DNA from: Winogradskya consettensis
GTDB taxonomy: Bacteria; Actinomycetota; Actinomycetes; Mycobacteriales; Micromonosporaceae
Reading direction: 5' to 3'
Assembly (NCBI RefSeq): GCF_018332715.1
Contig: NZ_BOQP01000006.1
Span: forward strand, 248,001 to 312,000
Length of the DNA stretch: 64,000 bases
Shown one piece after another: positions 16,738 to 25,362 of the stretch. A program made the translations under genes and the position numbers. Every line of letters starts with the position of its first letter. Position 1 is the stretch's first letter. The notes below the pieces were generated by a model. It searched no databases. It was not told where the DNA came from and was given only the letters and a program-made list of their open reading frames with translations.

Positions 16738-18012
16738 TTACCCGTCGTGCGCGGGGAGCAACCGTGCCGGCGGTGAGACGCGCGCCTCCCCGACGTGGTC
16801 GGGAGCCGGTGGGGTGGGTGCCAGGGGGAGGCGGACGGTGAAGGTGGCGCCCGCGCCGGGGTCGCTTTCCGCGGTGATGGTGCCGCCGTGGCTGGTGACG
16901 ACTTCGCGGAGCAGAGCCAGGCCGAGGCCGAAACGGCGATCGTTCGCGCCCGCGCCGCGGTGGAAGCGGTCGAAGAGGCGGGCGGCGTCGGCCGGGTCGA
17001 AGCCGGGGCCGGTGTCGGCGACGATGAGTTCGACGCGGTTGCGGGGGGCGGGGCGGACGGTCATGGTGATGCGGCCGCCCGGTGGGGTGTGGGTCAGGGC
17101 GTTGGCCAGCAGTTCGTCGGCGACGCGGCGCAGTGCTGATTCGATGCCCGCTACGCAGAGTTCGGTGCCGGGGGCGTCCAGGTGTATGTCGAGGTCGCGG
17201 CCGGATGCTGCGGCGACCGACTGGGTGGCGATGCGGACCAGGTCGACCGGGGCGCTGGGTGGCAGGTCGTCGGGGGATGCGGCGAGCCGGGCCGAGAGCA
17301 GGAGTTCGTCGACGATCTCGCCGAGGCGGCGGGTGGTGCCGATCAGCCGGTCGAGGTCGCGGCGGTCGGCGTCGGTTCCGCCGGTCCGCGCCCGGCGGGC
17401 CAGAACCTGCGCGCGGGTGTGCACCTGGGCGATCGGCGTCCGCAGCTCGTGGCTCGCGTCCGCGACGAACCGGCGCTGGCGGCCGAGCGCCTCCGCGAGG
17501 GGCGCGACCGCACGGCTGCCGACCAGAATGCCCGTGAGCACGGCTGCCGCGAGTCCGGCCGCGGCGGCGAGGACGAACGCCATCAGCAGGTGACGCCGGT
17601 CGGAGATCTGGAAACGCGCGTCGAAGACCGCCTGGACCACGCTCGCGCCGCGGGGCTGGGTGCGCACGTAATAGGTGGTCCCGTTGCGGCTCACCTCGGT
17701 CGTGGTCGCCGCGCGGGTGGCCGCGACGGTGTCGATCTCGCTGACCAGGGGGAAGCCGGGTGGCGGGGGACGGTCACCGGTGTCGAGTGCGCTCCCGTCG
17801 TACAGAAAGATCCAGCTGCAGCCCGGCGGCCCGGCGGTGGTCCCGTTGGTCGCGCCGTAACTCAGCTCGCGTTCGATCTGATTTTCCTGGCTGTGCAGCA
17901 GCGCGGTGTAGGCGATCGTGCCGGCGAGGGCCAGCAGCGCGCTGATCGCGAGACCGACGAACAGCCCGATCCGCAGCCGGGTCCGCCGGACGATCTGATC
18001 CTCGAAGTTCAC
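16738..18012 (-). CDS. Two-component sensor histidine kinase (OmpR-partner type)
   Basis: 424-aa membrane kinase. An N-terminal transmembrane helix (about 15-37), an extracytoplasmic sensor region of about 110 residues and a second helix (about 150-172) precede the H-box DASHELRTP, where His is the phospho-acceptor. The N-box (ANALTHTPPGG) and G-box (DTGPGFDPADAARLFDRFHRG) are present. GTG start overlaps the response regulator stop (GTGA), so the two are translationally coupled. The sensed signal is unknown; the genes follow the antiporter of the ammonia-lyase cluster with no promoter-sized gap. Confidence 0.93.
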   Translation of the reverse strand: MNFEDQIVRRTRLRIGLFVGLAISALLALAGTIAYTALLHSQENQIERELSYGATNGTTAGPPGCSWIFLYDGSALDTGDRPPPPGFPLVSEIDTVAATRAATTTEVSRNGTTYYVRTQPRGASVVQAVFDARFQISDRRHLLMAFVLAAAAGLAAAVLTGILVGSRAVAPLAEALGRQRRFVADASHELRTPIAQVHTRAQVLARRARTGGTDADRRDLDRLIGTTRRLGEIVDELLLSARLAASPDDLPPSAPVDLVRIATQSVAAASGRDLDIHLDAPGTELCVAGIESALRRVADELLANALTHTPPGGRITMTVRPAPRNRVELIVADTGPGFDPADAARLFDRFHRGAGANDRRFGLGLALLREVVTSHGGTITAESDPGAGATFTVRLPLAPTPPAPDHVGEARVSPPARLLPAHDG

Positions 18013-18665
18013 AGGGACCCCAGCCGGTAGCCGAGCCCGTGCACGGTCTGGATGACCGACCGGCCGAGCTTGCGGCGCAGGTAGTAGACGTAGGTGTCGA
18101 CGATCGACGCGGCGGCGGCCTCGTCGAAGACCCGGCTGCGCAGCTCGGCGCGGGAATGCACCGCGTTGGGCCGCGCCGCGACGACCCGCAGCAACTCGAA
18201 CTCGCGTGCGGACAACGCGATCCGGGTGCCGTCGGGCAGCACGGCGTCACGCAACGAGAGGTCGAGCAGCCCGGCACCGACCCGCAGGGCATCGGTCGAG
18301 TCGGTCGTACGCCGGCACAGCGCCCGGATCCGCGCGCTCAACTCGTCGAGGTCGAACGGTTTCACCAAGTAGTCGTCGGCGCCCGCGTCGAGCCCGGCGA
18401 TCCGGTCGTCGACCGTGCCGAGCGCCGTCAGCATCAGCGCACGGGCCGCGACCGCCTTCGATCTCAGTCGGGTGACGAGGTCGAGCCCGTCGAGCGCGGG
18501 CAGGCGGCGATCGATGACCATGACGTCATACGTCCTGGTCAGACCGAGGTGCAGACCGCGCTGGCCGTCCGGGGCCTGGTCGACGAGGTAGCCCTCGTCG
18601 ACCAGCGTCTCGGACACCATGCCGCGCAGGTCGTGGTCGTCCTCGACCAAGAGCAACCGGTGCAT
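18009..18665 (-). CDS. OmpR/PhoB-family response regulator
   Basis: 218 aa. The receiver domain has acidic EDD at residues 8-10, a phosphoacceptor Asp in VMVIDRRLP and Lys in YLVKPFD. A C-terminal winged-helix DNA-binding domain follows, ending with YVYYLRRKLGRSVIQTVHGLGYRL. ATG start at 18665 lies only 12 nt after the antiporter stop, and the stop overlaps the kinase start. It may be cotranscribed with the biosynthetic operon and could regulate it; that link is inferred from spacing. Confidence 0.94.
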   Translation of the reverse strand: MHRLLLVEDDHDLRGMVSETLVDEGYLVDQAPDGQRGLHLGLTRTYDVMVIDRRLPALDGLDLVTRLRSKAVAARALMLTALGTVDDRIAGLDAGADDYLVKPFDLDELSARIRALCRRTTDSTDALRVGAGLLDLSLRDAVLPDGTRIALSAREFELLRVVAARPNAVHSRAELRSRVFDEAAAASIVDTYVYYLRRKLGRSVIQTVHGLGYRLGSL

Positions 18666-18677
18666 ATATCGACAATC

Positions 18678-19940
18678 TCATATGGACTGGGTGGCGTGAC
18701 CAGTGAAACTTGTCTCTTCAACAGAAGTTGCGGAGGGCCGCTCGATCCAGGAGAGCAGCGGCGTGGTCATCAGCGTGGTGATCAGGGCGACCAGGACGAG
18801 CACGGTGAAGAGCGACGAGTTCACGATCCCCGCCTCGAGCCCGACGTTGAGCGCGATCAGTTGCATCAGCCCGCGGGCGTTCATCAGCGCGCCGACGCGC
18901 AACGCCACCCCGTTGGGCTCGCCCCGCAGCCGGGCCGCCGCCCAGCAGGCACCGAACTTCCCGGCGATCGCCAGCGCCACGCAGGCCGCCGCGAAGAGCA
19001 GCACCGACGGATTGCCGAGCAGCCCGAACTCGGTCCGCAGCCCGGAGTACGTGAAGAACAGCGGCAGGAACACGGTCGCGGCGATCGGGGTCAGCGTGTC
19101 GACGACCTTGTCGGTGCGTTCCGAGGTGGGCATGACCACCCCGACGGCGAACGCGCCGAACACCGCGTAGAGGCCGATCTCGTCGGTGTACCAGGCGACC
19201 AGGAACAGCAGCGTCACCGTGGCCAGCAGCCGTACCCGCTCATCGGCGACAGCCATCAACCGGGCGGTGATCCGGCCCCCGCCCAGCCACAGCACGAGCC
19301 CGAAGAGGATGGCGCCACCGGCCGTCACGAACGCCGGGCCCACCTTGCCGGACGCGAACGCGAGAACCACGGCGAGCAGGATCCAGGCGACCAGGTCGTC
19401 GATGGCACCGCTGGCCAGCGCGAGCGAGCCGTGCCGGGTGCCGGCCTGCCCACGCTCGGTGATGATCCGGGCGAGCATGGGGAACGCGGTGATCGCCAGC
19501 GCCACCCCGACGAAGGCCGCCGAGATGCCGACCGGGACGCCGTCGGCCTGGATCGGGACGGCGCCGGAGGTGACCAGCACCAGCAGGATGCCGAGCACGA
19601 GGGGTGCGGTGACCCCGGCCAGCGAGACCACGCCCGCGGTGCCGGCCAGGTTGGTGGTGCGGTGGGCCTTGAAGGCGTACCCGGCCTGGAACATGAAGAG
19701 GACGAGTCCCACCTGGCCGACCACGTAGAGGATCGGCAGCAGTGCCGGCGGGAAGAGCGCGGCCTGCGCGCCGGGGAAGAGTAGACCGAGCAGCGACGGG
19801 CCGAGCAGGACGCCGGCGAGCATCTCGCTCACCACCGCGGGCTGACCGATCTTGGCCAGCAGCCAGGACACCAGCTTGCAGAACAGCAGGATGACAGCGA
19901 CCGCGATGAAGAACCGCGGGGCCAGCTCAGTCGGTTTCAC
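18678..19940 (-). CDS. CPA2-type cation/proton antiporter
   Basis: 420-aa integral membrane protein with about 12 helices, of the monovalent cation:proton antiporter-2 family. Conserved features include GQPAVVSEMLAGVLLGPSLLG near the N-terminus, SGAIDDLVAWILLAV with the paired acidic residues in helix 5-6, and NARGLMQLIALNVG late in the protein. No TrkA-N domain is fused. GTG start at 19940 has GGAGG 7 nt upstream and overlaps the P450 stop (GTGA). Antiporters of this kind recur in actinobacterial biosynthetic clusters, where they may support export or ion balance; the role here is inference. Confidence 0.9.
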   Translation of the reverse strand: MKPTELAPRFFIAVAVILLFCKLVSWLLAKIGQPAVVSEMLAGVLLGPSLLGLLFPGAQAALFPPALLPILYVVGQVGLVLFMFQAGYAFKAHRTTNLAGTAGVVSLAGVTAPLVLGILLVLVTSGAVPIQADGVPVGISAAFVGVALAITAFPMLARIITERGQAGTRHGSLALASGAIDDLVAWILLAVVLAFASGKVGPAFVTAGGAILFGLVLWLGGGRITARLMAVADERVRLLATVTLLFLVAWYTDEIGLYAVFGAFAVGVVMPTSERTDKVVDTLTPIAATVFLPLFFTYSGLRTEFGLLGNPSVLLFAAACVALAIAGKFGACWAAARLRGEPNGVALRVGALMNARGLMQLIALNVGLEAGIVNSSLFTVLVLVALITTLMTTPLLSWIERPSATSVEETSFTGHATQSI

Positions 19941-21208
19941 TGCCGGACCTCCGAGAAGTAGGTGGCGCACAGGCGCAGGCGACGGGCGTCGAGAACCATC
20001 CAGGTGCCGAGCACGAGCTGTTTCAGCGAGCGGCCCACGTCGGCCACGCGGTCGCGGCGCCGCAGCCGGGCGAGCTGGGCCGGGCGGGGGCCGGGAACAC
20101 CGGGCGGGGTCAGGAAGGCCGGGCCCCGGTTGGGCAGGGAACGGGTGTGCGCCACCGAGGACGCGAGGGCGAAGTGCCGCAGCACCTCGCGGGTGACGCC
20201 CCGCATCATCACCGGGGCCGAGCCCCGCGCCGGGCACGCCCGGTTGGCCGTCACGCCGAACGGGATGAAGTGCGCGTCCTTGCGCTTGAGCGTCAGCCAC
20301 CGATCGGGGTTGAAGTCGTCGTCCGCTGCGGGCCCGGAGCGCTGGTAGGCGAGGTAGTTGAAGAGCAGCACGGATCCGGTGGGAAGCGTGACGTGCTCGT
20401 CGACCACGATCGGTGCGGACGTGATCCGGTGGGCGATCCCGAACAGCGGATGCACCCGCAACGTCTCGTCGATCAGCCGGTCGAGGGAGTCGTCGTCCGT
20501 GGGAGAGGAGTCGGCGGGGAAAGCGGAGGAAGCGCACAGCAACACGTGGGCCATCGCCTCGGACATCTGCACCACGGCCGTGTTGAAGAACGCGCCCTGC
20601 AGGTACCACGCCGTTTCCAGGTCGGTGAACGACGACGGCAAGGTCACCGGGCAGGTGCCGTCGGCAAGCCGCCCGAGCAGGTACCGCGTGAGTTTGTCGC
20701 GGCGGGACATGTGGCGCAGGCTGAGGCCCTTCAACGCGGTCACGACGTCGGACGCGTTCGCCACGATCAGGTCGCGCACCGCACGCGGGCACGGTTCCTG
20801 GAAGACCAGTTCGTAGTAGACCTCCGCCCAGATCGGCATCATCAGGTCGCGCAGGCGCACGAGGCTGGTCCGGTCGGACGGGAGCGCCGACAGGATCCGC
20901 CGGGCCGCCGCGGCGGCGAGCTCGTCCGAGCGTTCGTGCGGGATCGCGAGGACCTGCCGGGTCGTGCGGGCAACCGTCTTGTACCGCTCGCCGGGCTCCA
21001 GGTGTTCCTGGTGCATCTGCGGGCCGGGCGCGAGCCAGTACCAGAACAGGTCGGAGAGTCCCGCGCCACGGCTGCGTCCGTCGGCCGCCGGGTCCGAGTA
21101 GACCCGCTCGAAGTGCTCGACACCGACCAGCGGCCCCGGCACCGGAATCCCCTCGTGCCCGTTGACCTTCTCGAAGATCCATTCGCGCAGGCGGATCACC
21201 GGACTCAT
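19937..21208 (-). CDS. Cytochrome P450, atypical oxygen-binding helix
   Basis: 423-aa heme monooxygenase without a signal or membrane anchor. The K-helix ExxR is DETLR, and the heme loop is FIPFGVTANRACPARG with the Cys thiolate ligand and a CPAR ending unusual for bacterial P450s. The I-helix lacks the normal acid-alcohol pair: the region reads GAFFNTAVVQ, with Asn before Thr. Start at ATG 21208 overlaps the preceding stop (ATGA); the longer open frame upstream is a shadow. It probably oxidises an intermediate made by the neighbouring ammonia-lyase, flavoproteins and oxidase; the exact reaction cannot be read from sequence. Confidence 0.88.
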   Translation of the reverse strand: MSPVIRLREWIFEKVNGHEGIPVPGPLVGVEHFERVYSDPAADGRSRGAGLSDLFWYWLAPGPQMHQEHLEPGERYKTVARTTRQVLAIPHERSDELAAAAARRILSALPSDRTSLVRLRDLMMPIWAEVYYELVFQEPCPRAVRDLIVANASDVVTALKGLSLRHMSRRDKLTRYLLGRLADGTCPVTLPSSFTDLETAWYLQGAFFNTAVVQMSEAMAHVLLCASSAFPADSSPTDDDSLDRLIDETLRVHPLFGIAHRITSAPIVVDEHVTLPTGSVLLFNYLAYQRSGPAADDDFNPDRWLTLKRKDAHFIPFGVTANRACPARGSAPVMMRGVTREVLRHFALASSVAHTRSLPNRGPAFLTPPGVPGPRPAQLARLRRRDRVADVGRSLKQLVLGTWMVLDARRLRLCATYFSEVRQ

Positions 21209-22191
21209 GCCACCACCAGGTCCGGAGTGAGGTCGGCCAGGCGTTTCGCCCCGGCCAGTGCCATGGCGTGGTCCAGCTCGCCGGTCAGGTCTCGCAATTT
21301 TTTCAGTACGCCCGGAGCGCCGCCCGCCGCCAGCCCCCACACCACCGGCCGCCCGACGAGCACGGCGTCAGCGCCGAGAGCCAGCGCGACCAGCACATCG
21401 ACACCCCGCCGGATACCCCCGTCGACCAGCACCGGGATCCGCCCGCCGACCGCGTCGACCACCCGGGGCAGCGCGTCCACAGTGGCCACCGCGCCGTCGA
21501 GCTGCCGGCCGCCGTGGTTGGAGACGATCAGCCCGTCGACGCCGTGCTCGACCGCGAGCCGCGCGTCGGCCGGGTGCAGGACGCCCTTGAGCAGGATCGG
21601 CAGCCCGGTGGTCCCGCGCAGCCAGGCGATCCGGTCCCAGCCCAGGGTCGCGTCCATCTCGATCGACCGGACCTTGCCCTCGGCGTCGCGCAGGTTCTCG
21701 CAGGCCAGCCCATCGGGCAGGTCGAGGAAGCCGTTGCGCAGGTCCCGCTCGCGGCGGCCGAAGACCGGCGAGTCGACCGTCACCACCAGCGCCCGGCAGC
21801 CCGCCGCCTCGGCCCGCTTGATGACCGCCGCGGTGAAGGCCAGGTCGGACTGCGGGTAGAGCTGGAACCAGAGCGGTCCGCCCGCAGCGGCGATCTCCTC
21901 GATCGGCTGGGTGGCGGCCATGCTGACGACCATCACCGTGCCCGCCCCGGCCGCGCCCCGGGCGGTGGCCGCCTCGCCGTCCGGGTGCGCGAGCTTGTGG
22001 AAGGCCGTCGGCGCGACCAGGACCGGCGTTGCCAGCTCGGTGCCGAACAGGGTGAGCCGCAGGTCCCGGTCGCCGGTGGCACGAAGGACCCGCGGGACGA
22101 TGCGGAGCCGCTCGTACGCCGCTTCGTTGGCGCGCAGCGTCCGCTCCTCTCCCGCACCGCCCGCGAAGAAGTCCTCGTGCACCGGATCCAT
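21205..22191 (-). CDS. FMN-dependent alpha-hydroxy acid oxidase/dehydrogenase
   Basis: 328-aa TIM-barrel flavoenzyme of the glycolate oxidase/lactate oxidase/hydroxymandelate oxidase family, converting an alpha-hydroxy acid to the alpha-keto acid. Conserved elements: FQLYPQSD, TVDSPVFGRRERDLRNGF, and SNHGGRQLD with the catalytic His and substrate-binding Arg. The N-terminal substrate Tyr of glycolate oxidase (usually DYY) is DFF here, so specificity may differ. ATG 22191 lies one base after the flavoprotein stop. Shorter than the usual 360-400 aa because the N-terminus is brief. A hydroxy-arylacid substrate is suggested by context only. Confidence 0.9.
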   Translation of the reverse strand: MDPVHEDFFAGGAGEERTLRANEAAYERLRIVPRVLRATGDRDLRLTLFGTELATPVLVAPTAFHKLAHPDGEAATARGAAGAGTVMVVSMAATQPIEEIAAAGGPLWFQLYPQSDLAFTAAVIKRAEAAGCRALVVTVDSPVFGRRERDLRNGFLDLPDGLACENLRDAEGKVRSIEMDATLGWDRIAWLRGTTGLPILLKGVLHPADARLAVEHGVDGLIVSNHGGRQLDGAVATVDALPRVVDAVGGRIPVLVDGGIRRGVDVLVALALGADAVLVGRPVVWGLAAGGAPGVLKKLRDLTGELDHAMALAGAKRLADLTPDLVVA

Positions 22192-22192
22192 G

Positions 22193-23758
22193 TCAGCCCT
22201 CAGAGCCGGCGAGGCACCGGGCCAGGAAATCGGCCAGCGGTTCGACATGCACCGCGGGCCGGTCCCACTGGTTCTCCAGGTTCTCGGCGAGATGGTGCGT
22301 GGCGACCACCGAACCCTCGCGGTGATAGCGGACCACCGGATGCAGGTACGCCGCATCGTGCGCCTGTCCGGGCACGTCCTGCGCGACCCGGGACACGGTG
22401 ATGTCGAACGGGTCCACCTGATCGTGCTCGGGGCCGTACTCCAGCGTCACCACGAACGCGTGCTCGTAGTCGTGGTCGGCGGTGAAGAGCCCGGTCTGCG
22501 CGAAGTAGTCCACCGGGACTTCCTCGTGATAGCGCGCGTCGGATCCCGCGACGGTTACGACATCGGCGAGGACGGCGAACTGCTGCCACAGTGCCGAGGT
22601 CCGGTTCACGCGGGCGATGATCGCGTCGGTCAGGGCCTCGGGGGTGGCGTCCAGCTTTTCCGCGGGCCAGGCGCTCTGGGCGTACCGTCGCTCGAGAATC
22701 TTGTGGAGCGCACGCACCGCATAGCGGAACCCGTGGATGAAACCGCTGGTCGATTTCTTGAAGTCACGCTCCTGCGAGAGCGTGCCGGCGAAGAACAGGC
22801 CGGGCACGTTGATCGACTCCCACGCCTCGGTCTGTGCCGGGAAGCGGTCCCTGATCACCAGCTCGGGGCGACACGAATCGTCGAAGATCGACGCGTCGAA
22901 GCGGAAGCCGGTGCAGGCCAGCACCCGGTCGTAGTGCAGCTCCTTGATCACCTCGTTGACCCGGGAGAAGCTGAATGTGACCTTCAGCCCGTCGCCGTCG
23001 CGCTCGATGCTCTTGACGGTGCCGTCGAGGATCGCGTTGGCCGACTTCAGCTGGTACGTGTCGAGGAAGTTGTTGTTGACCGCACGCAGGTGCCCGACAT
23101 AGTGGGTGCGCCACGCCATCCGCACCGAGCTCGGCCCGGCCAGGTGGATCAGCGTCGTCGTCTCCATCAGGCTGTCCGCGGTCTCGAACGCGGAGTTGCC
23201 CTTGCCGAGGATCAGGACCTTCTGGTCGAGATAGTCGCGCGGGTCGGTGGAGAACACGTCGTAGCCCTCGGCCAGCTCGAAGCCCGGGATGTCCGGCTCG
23301 ACGGTCCTGGAGACACCGGTGGCGACGATGACGGCGCGCGCCTGCCAGCTGTCGTCGCCCGCCGTGACCACGAAGACGTCGTCCCGCTTGGCGACGTTCG
23401 TGACCCGGGTGTTGTAGCGGACCTTGGCGCCGGTCTTGGCCGCGAAGTCCGCGAGGTACTGCACCATCACGTCGGCGTCCGGGAAGTAGCGCTCGGTGTA
23501 GGACGTGAACCGCAGCGCCGGATCGTCGCTGAGCAGCGAGTTCCAGTCGAGCCGCAGGTTCAGCTCCGGATCGTCGGTGCCGGTGTGCGGCTTGTTGATG
23601 GAGATCAGTTGCCGATGTCGCGGATAGGTGGCGAAGAAGGCGCCCGGCGCGTCCGAACCCTCCAGCACCAGGTAGTCGCGCTTGCCGTCGGCCTCGAGCA
23701 GGGCGGCCAGCTGAAGTCCGGCCGGCCCGGCCCCGATGATCAGGTAATCAAGCGTCAC
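22193..23758 (-). CDS. FAD/NADPH-dependent monooxygenase, copy 1 (FOXRED2-like)
   Basis: 521 aa. First Rossmann motif LIIGAGPAGLQLAALL at the N-terminus (FAD), second GKGNSAFETAD about residue 190 (NADPH), and the stretch YPRHRQLISINKPHTG between them. GTG start at 23758 was chosen because it aligns exactly with the ATG of the paralogue at 25363 (VTLDYLIIG versus MTHDYLIIG). It shares long identical blocks with that paralogue, such as SHYVGHLRAVNNNFLDTYQL (one residue differs here) and DFKKSTSGFIHGFRY. Expected to hydroxylate or N-oxidise a small substrate. 35 nt separate it from the ammonia-lyase stop. Confidence 0.88.
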   Translation of the reverse strand: MTLDYLIIGAGPAGLQLAALLEADGKRDYLVLEGSDAPGAFFATYPRHRQLISINKPHTGTDDPELNLRLDWNSLLSDDPALRFTSYTERYFPDADVMVQYLADFAAKTGAKVRYNTRVTNVAKRDDVFVVTAGDDSWQARAVIVATGVSRTVEPDIPGFELAEGYDVFSTDPRDYLDQKVLILGKGNSAFETADSLMETTTLIHLAGPSSVRMAWRTHYVGHLRAVNNNFLDTYQLKSANAILDGTVKSIERDGDGLKVTFSFSRVNEVIKELHYDRVLACTGFRFDASIFDDSCRPELVIRDRFPAQTEAWESINVPGLFFAGTLSQERDFKKSTSGFIHGFRYAVRALHKILERRYAQSAWPAEKLDATPEALTDAIIARVNRTSALWQQFAVLADVVTVAGSDARYHEEVPVDYFAQTGLFTADHDYEHAFVVTLEYGPEHDQVDPFDITVSRVAQDVPGQAHDAAYLHPVVRYHREGSVVATHHLAENLENQWDRPAVHVEPLADFLARCLAGSEG

Positions 23759-23793
23759 GGCGATCTGTTCCAATCCGCAGCGGAAAACCGAGG

Positions 23794-25299
23794 TCAAAGC
23801 GAAGGGTATGAGTCAGAAATCAGAGAAATTTCAAGCTTTGCGAGTACGCCCGCCGCGGCGCGGACGTCGCCGTCGAGCGGGCGGTCCGGATCTACCGGGG
23901 GTACGGCGGCCGCGAGCGCGTCGAAGATCGTGCGGGTGTGCGGCGCGGTGGGCGTACGCGAACCGACGTGAACGGCCTGGCGCAGACCCACCGCGAGCGA
24001 CCCGGTGATCAGGCTGAGCAGCTCCGCCTGGTCCCACGCGCGCAGCGCGGCCTGCGTACCCAGCGGAATCACGTCCTGGTTGTGCAGGTTGGTGGGCAGG
24101 CTCTGCATGCTCGCCGGCATCGAGTCCCGCCGGATCTCGGCGATCAGTGCGGTCGAGGCGAGCTGGACGCCCTGCATTCCGTGTTGCTGCCCGGGACCCG
24201 CCGCGAGCATCGGTGGCAGGCCGTTGTTGCGGACCGGGTCGACGAGCAGGTCCAGCTGGCGTTCCGCGAGATTGCCGATCTGCGCGATCACCATCGTCAG
24301 CATGTCCCCGGCGAACGCGGCGGGCTGGCCGAAGAAGTTGCCGCCGTGCACCACCTTGTCGCCGGCGGCTTCGAAGATCGGATTGTCGCTGACCCCCGCC
24401 AGATCGGCGGTGACCACGCCGTCCACATAGCGCAACGCGTCCTCGGCCGCGCCTAGCAGTTGCGGCGAGCACCGGATGCTGTACGGCTCCTGCAGCGGCC
24501 GCTTCCCCTTTGTCACTCCGCTGAGAACGGCGCGCATCGTGGCCGCGACGTCGATCGCGCCGGGGTGGGCGAAGCGGTCGAGCAGGTCGGCGTCGAGGAA
24601 CTGCGGATCGCAGCCGAGCAGGTCGGCGAGAAGACACGTGAGCAGCTGAATCACCCGGTGCGAGCTGCGTACCCGGTCGAGGGCCAGCGCCAGCGCCGCC
24701 GTGGTCAGCGACGTGCCGTTGACCAGGGCGAGCGCGTCCCGCCCGTCCAGCGGCAACGGTTCCAGGCCGGCCCTGTCCAGGGCTGCCGCCGCGGGAAGCC
24801 GCTCGCCGTCCACATAGGCGTGCCCGCGGCCTCGCAACGCCTGGGCCGCGGCGCCCAGCGGGATCAGGTCGCCGCTCGCGCCGACCGAGCCGAGCCGCGG
24901 CATCGCCGGGGTGAACGTGGTGCCGAGCATCGCCACCAGCGCGTCGATCACGTGCGGGGACACACCGGAGGCGCCCTGCGCGAGGGAGCGGGCCCGGATC
25001 AGCATCGTCGCGCGCACCACGTCCAGGGCGATGTCCGGGCCCTGGCCGGCGCCGAGATGCGCGAGTGTGTTGTCGGCCTGATCGCGCAGATCGGCCCGGC
25101 CCGCATAACCCACCAGCGCACCGAACCCGGTGGTGCTGCCATAGACCGCACGGTCGTCGCCGAGCACCTTGGTCAGGAAGACGCGCGACGCGGTGACCCG
25201 GTCCCGGACCTCCGGACCCGCGACCACCGTGATCGGATCGCGCGCGGCCCGCAGGTCGGCGATGCGCAACGGCGTCGCCAGATCCACCTCAATCGTCAT
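23794..25299 (-). CDS. Aromatic amino acid ammonia-lyase (or aminomutase), tyrosine-type selectivity residues
   Basis: 501 aa, HAL/PAL/TAL family, using a self-made MIO cofactor from Ala141-Ser142-Gly143 in GSVGASGDLIPL. The catalytic Tyr is Tyr53 in VYGSTTGFG. The selectivity pair is His81-Leu82 (LAHLGAG), the combination of bacterial tyrosine ammonia-lyases; PALs have Phe-Leu and HALs Ser-His. So L-tyrosine to p-coumarate is the best guess, though MIO aminomutases share the fold and would give beta-tyrosine. ATG 25299 has no clear ribosome binding site; the mRNA may be nearly leaderless. First gene of a five-gene overlapping operon. Confidence 0.92.
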   Translation of the reverse strand: MTIEVDLATPLRIADLRAARDPITVVAGPEVRDRVTASRVFLTKVLGDDRAVYGSTTGFGALVGYAGRADLRDQADNTLAHLGAGQGPDIALDVVRATMLIRARSLAQGASGVSPHVIDALVAMLGTTFTPAMPRLGSVGASGDLIPLGAAAQALRGRGHAYVDGERLPAAAALDRAGLEPLPLDGRDALALVNGTSLTTAALALALDRVRSSHRVIQLLTCLLADLLGCDPQFLDADLLDRFAHPGAIDVAATMRAVLSGVTKGKRPLQEPYSIRCSPQLLGAAEDALRYVDGVVTADLAGVSDNPIFEAAGDKVVHGGNFFGQPAAFAGDMLTMVIAQIGNLAERQLDLLVDPVRNNGLPPMLAAGPGQQHGMQGVQLASTALIAEIRRDSMPASMQSLPTNLHNQDVIPLGTQAALRAWDQAELLSLITGSLAVGLRQAVHVGSRTPTAPHTRTIFDALAAAVPPVDPDRPLDGDVRAAAGVLAKLEISLISDSYPSL

Positions 25300-25362
25300 G
25301 GTCGCCGACGGTAGAGACCATTTCTCAGAAGGCTCTGAAATCGCGTCAGTAGGTTGCGGCGC
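25300..25362. promoter_or_regulatory. Compact divergent promoter region of the ammonia-lyase cluster
   Basis: Only 63 bp separate the ammonia-lyase and flavoprotein-2 start codons, so both promoters overlap. The centre holds an imperfect dyad, TTTCTCAGA and TCTGAAA around a 4-nt gap (about 25320-25339), a candidate shared operator. Confidence 0.5.
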
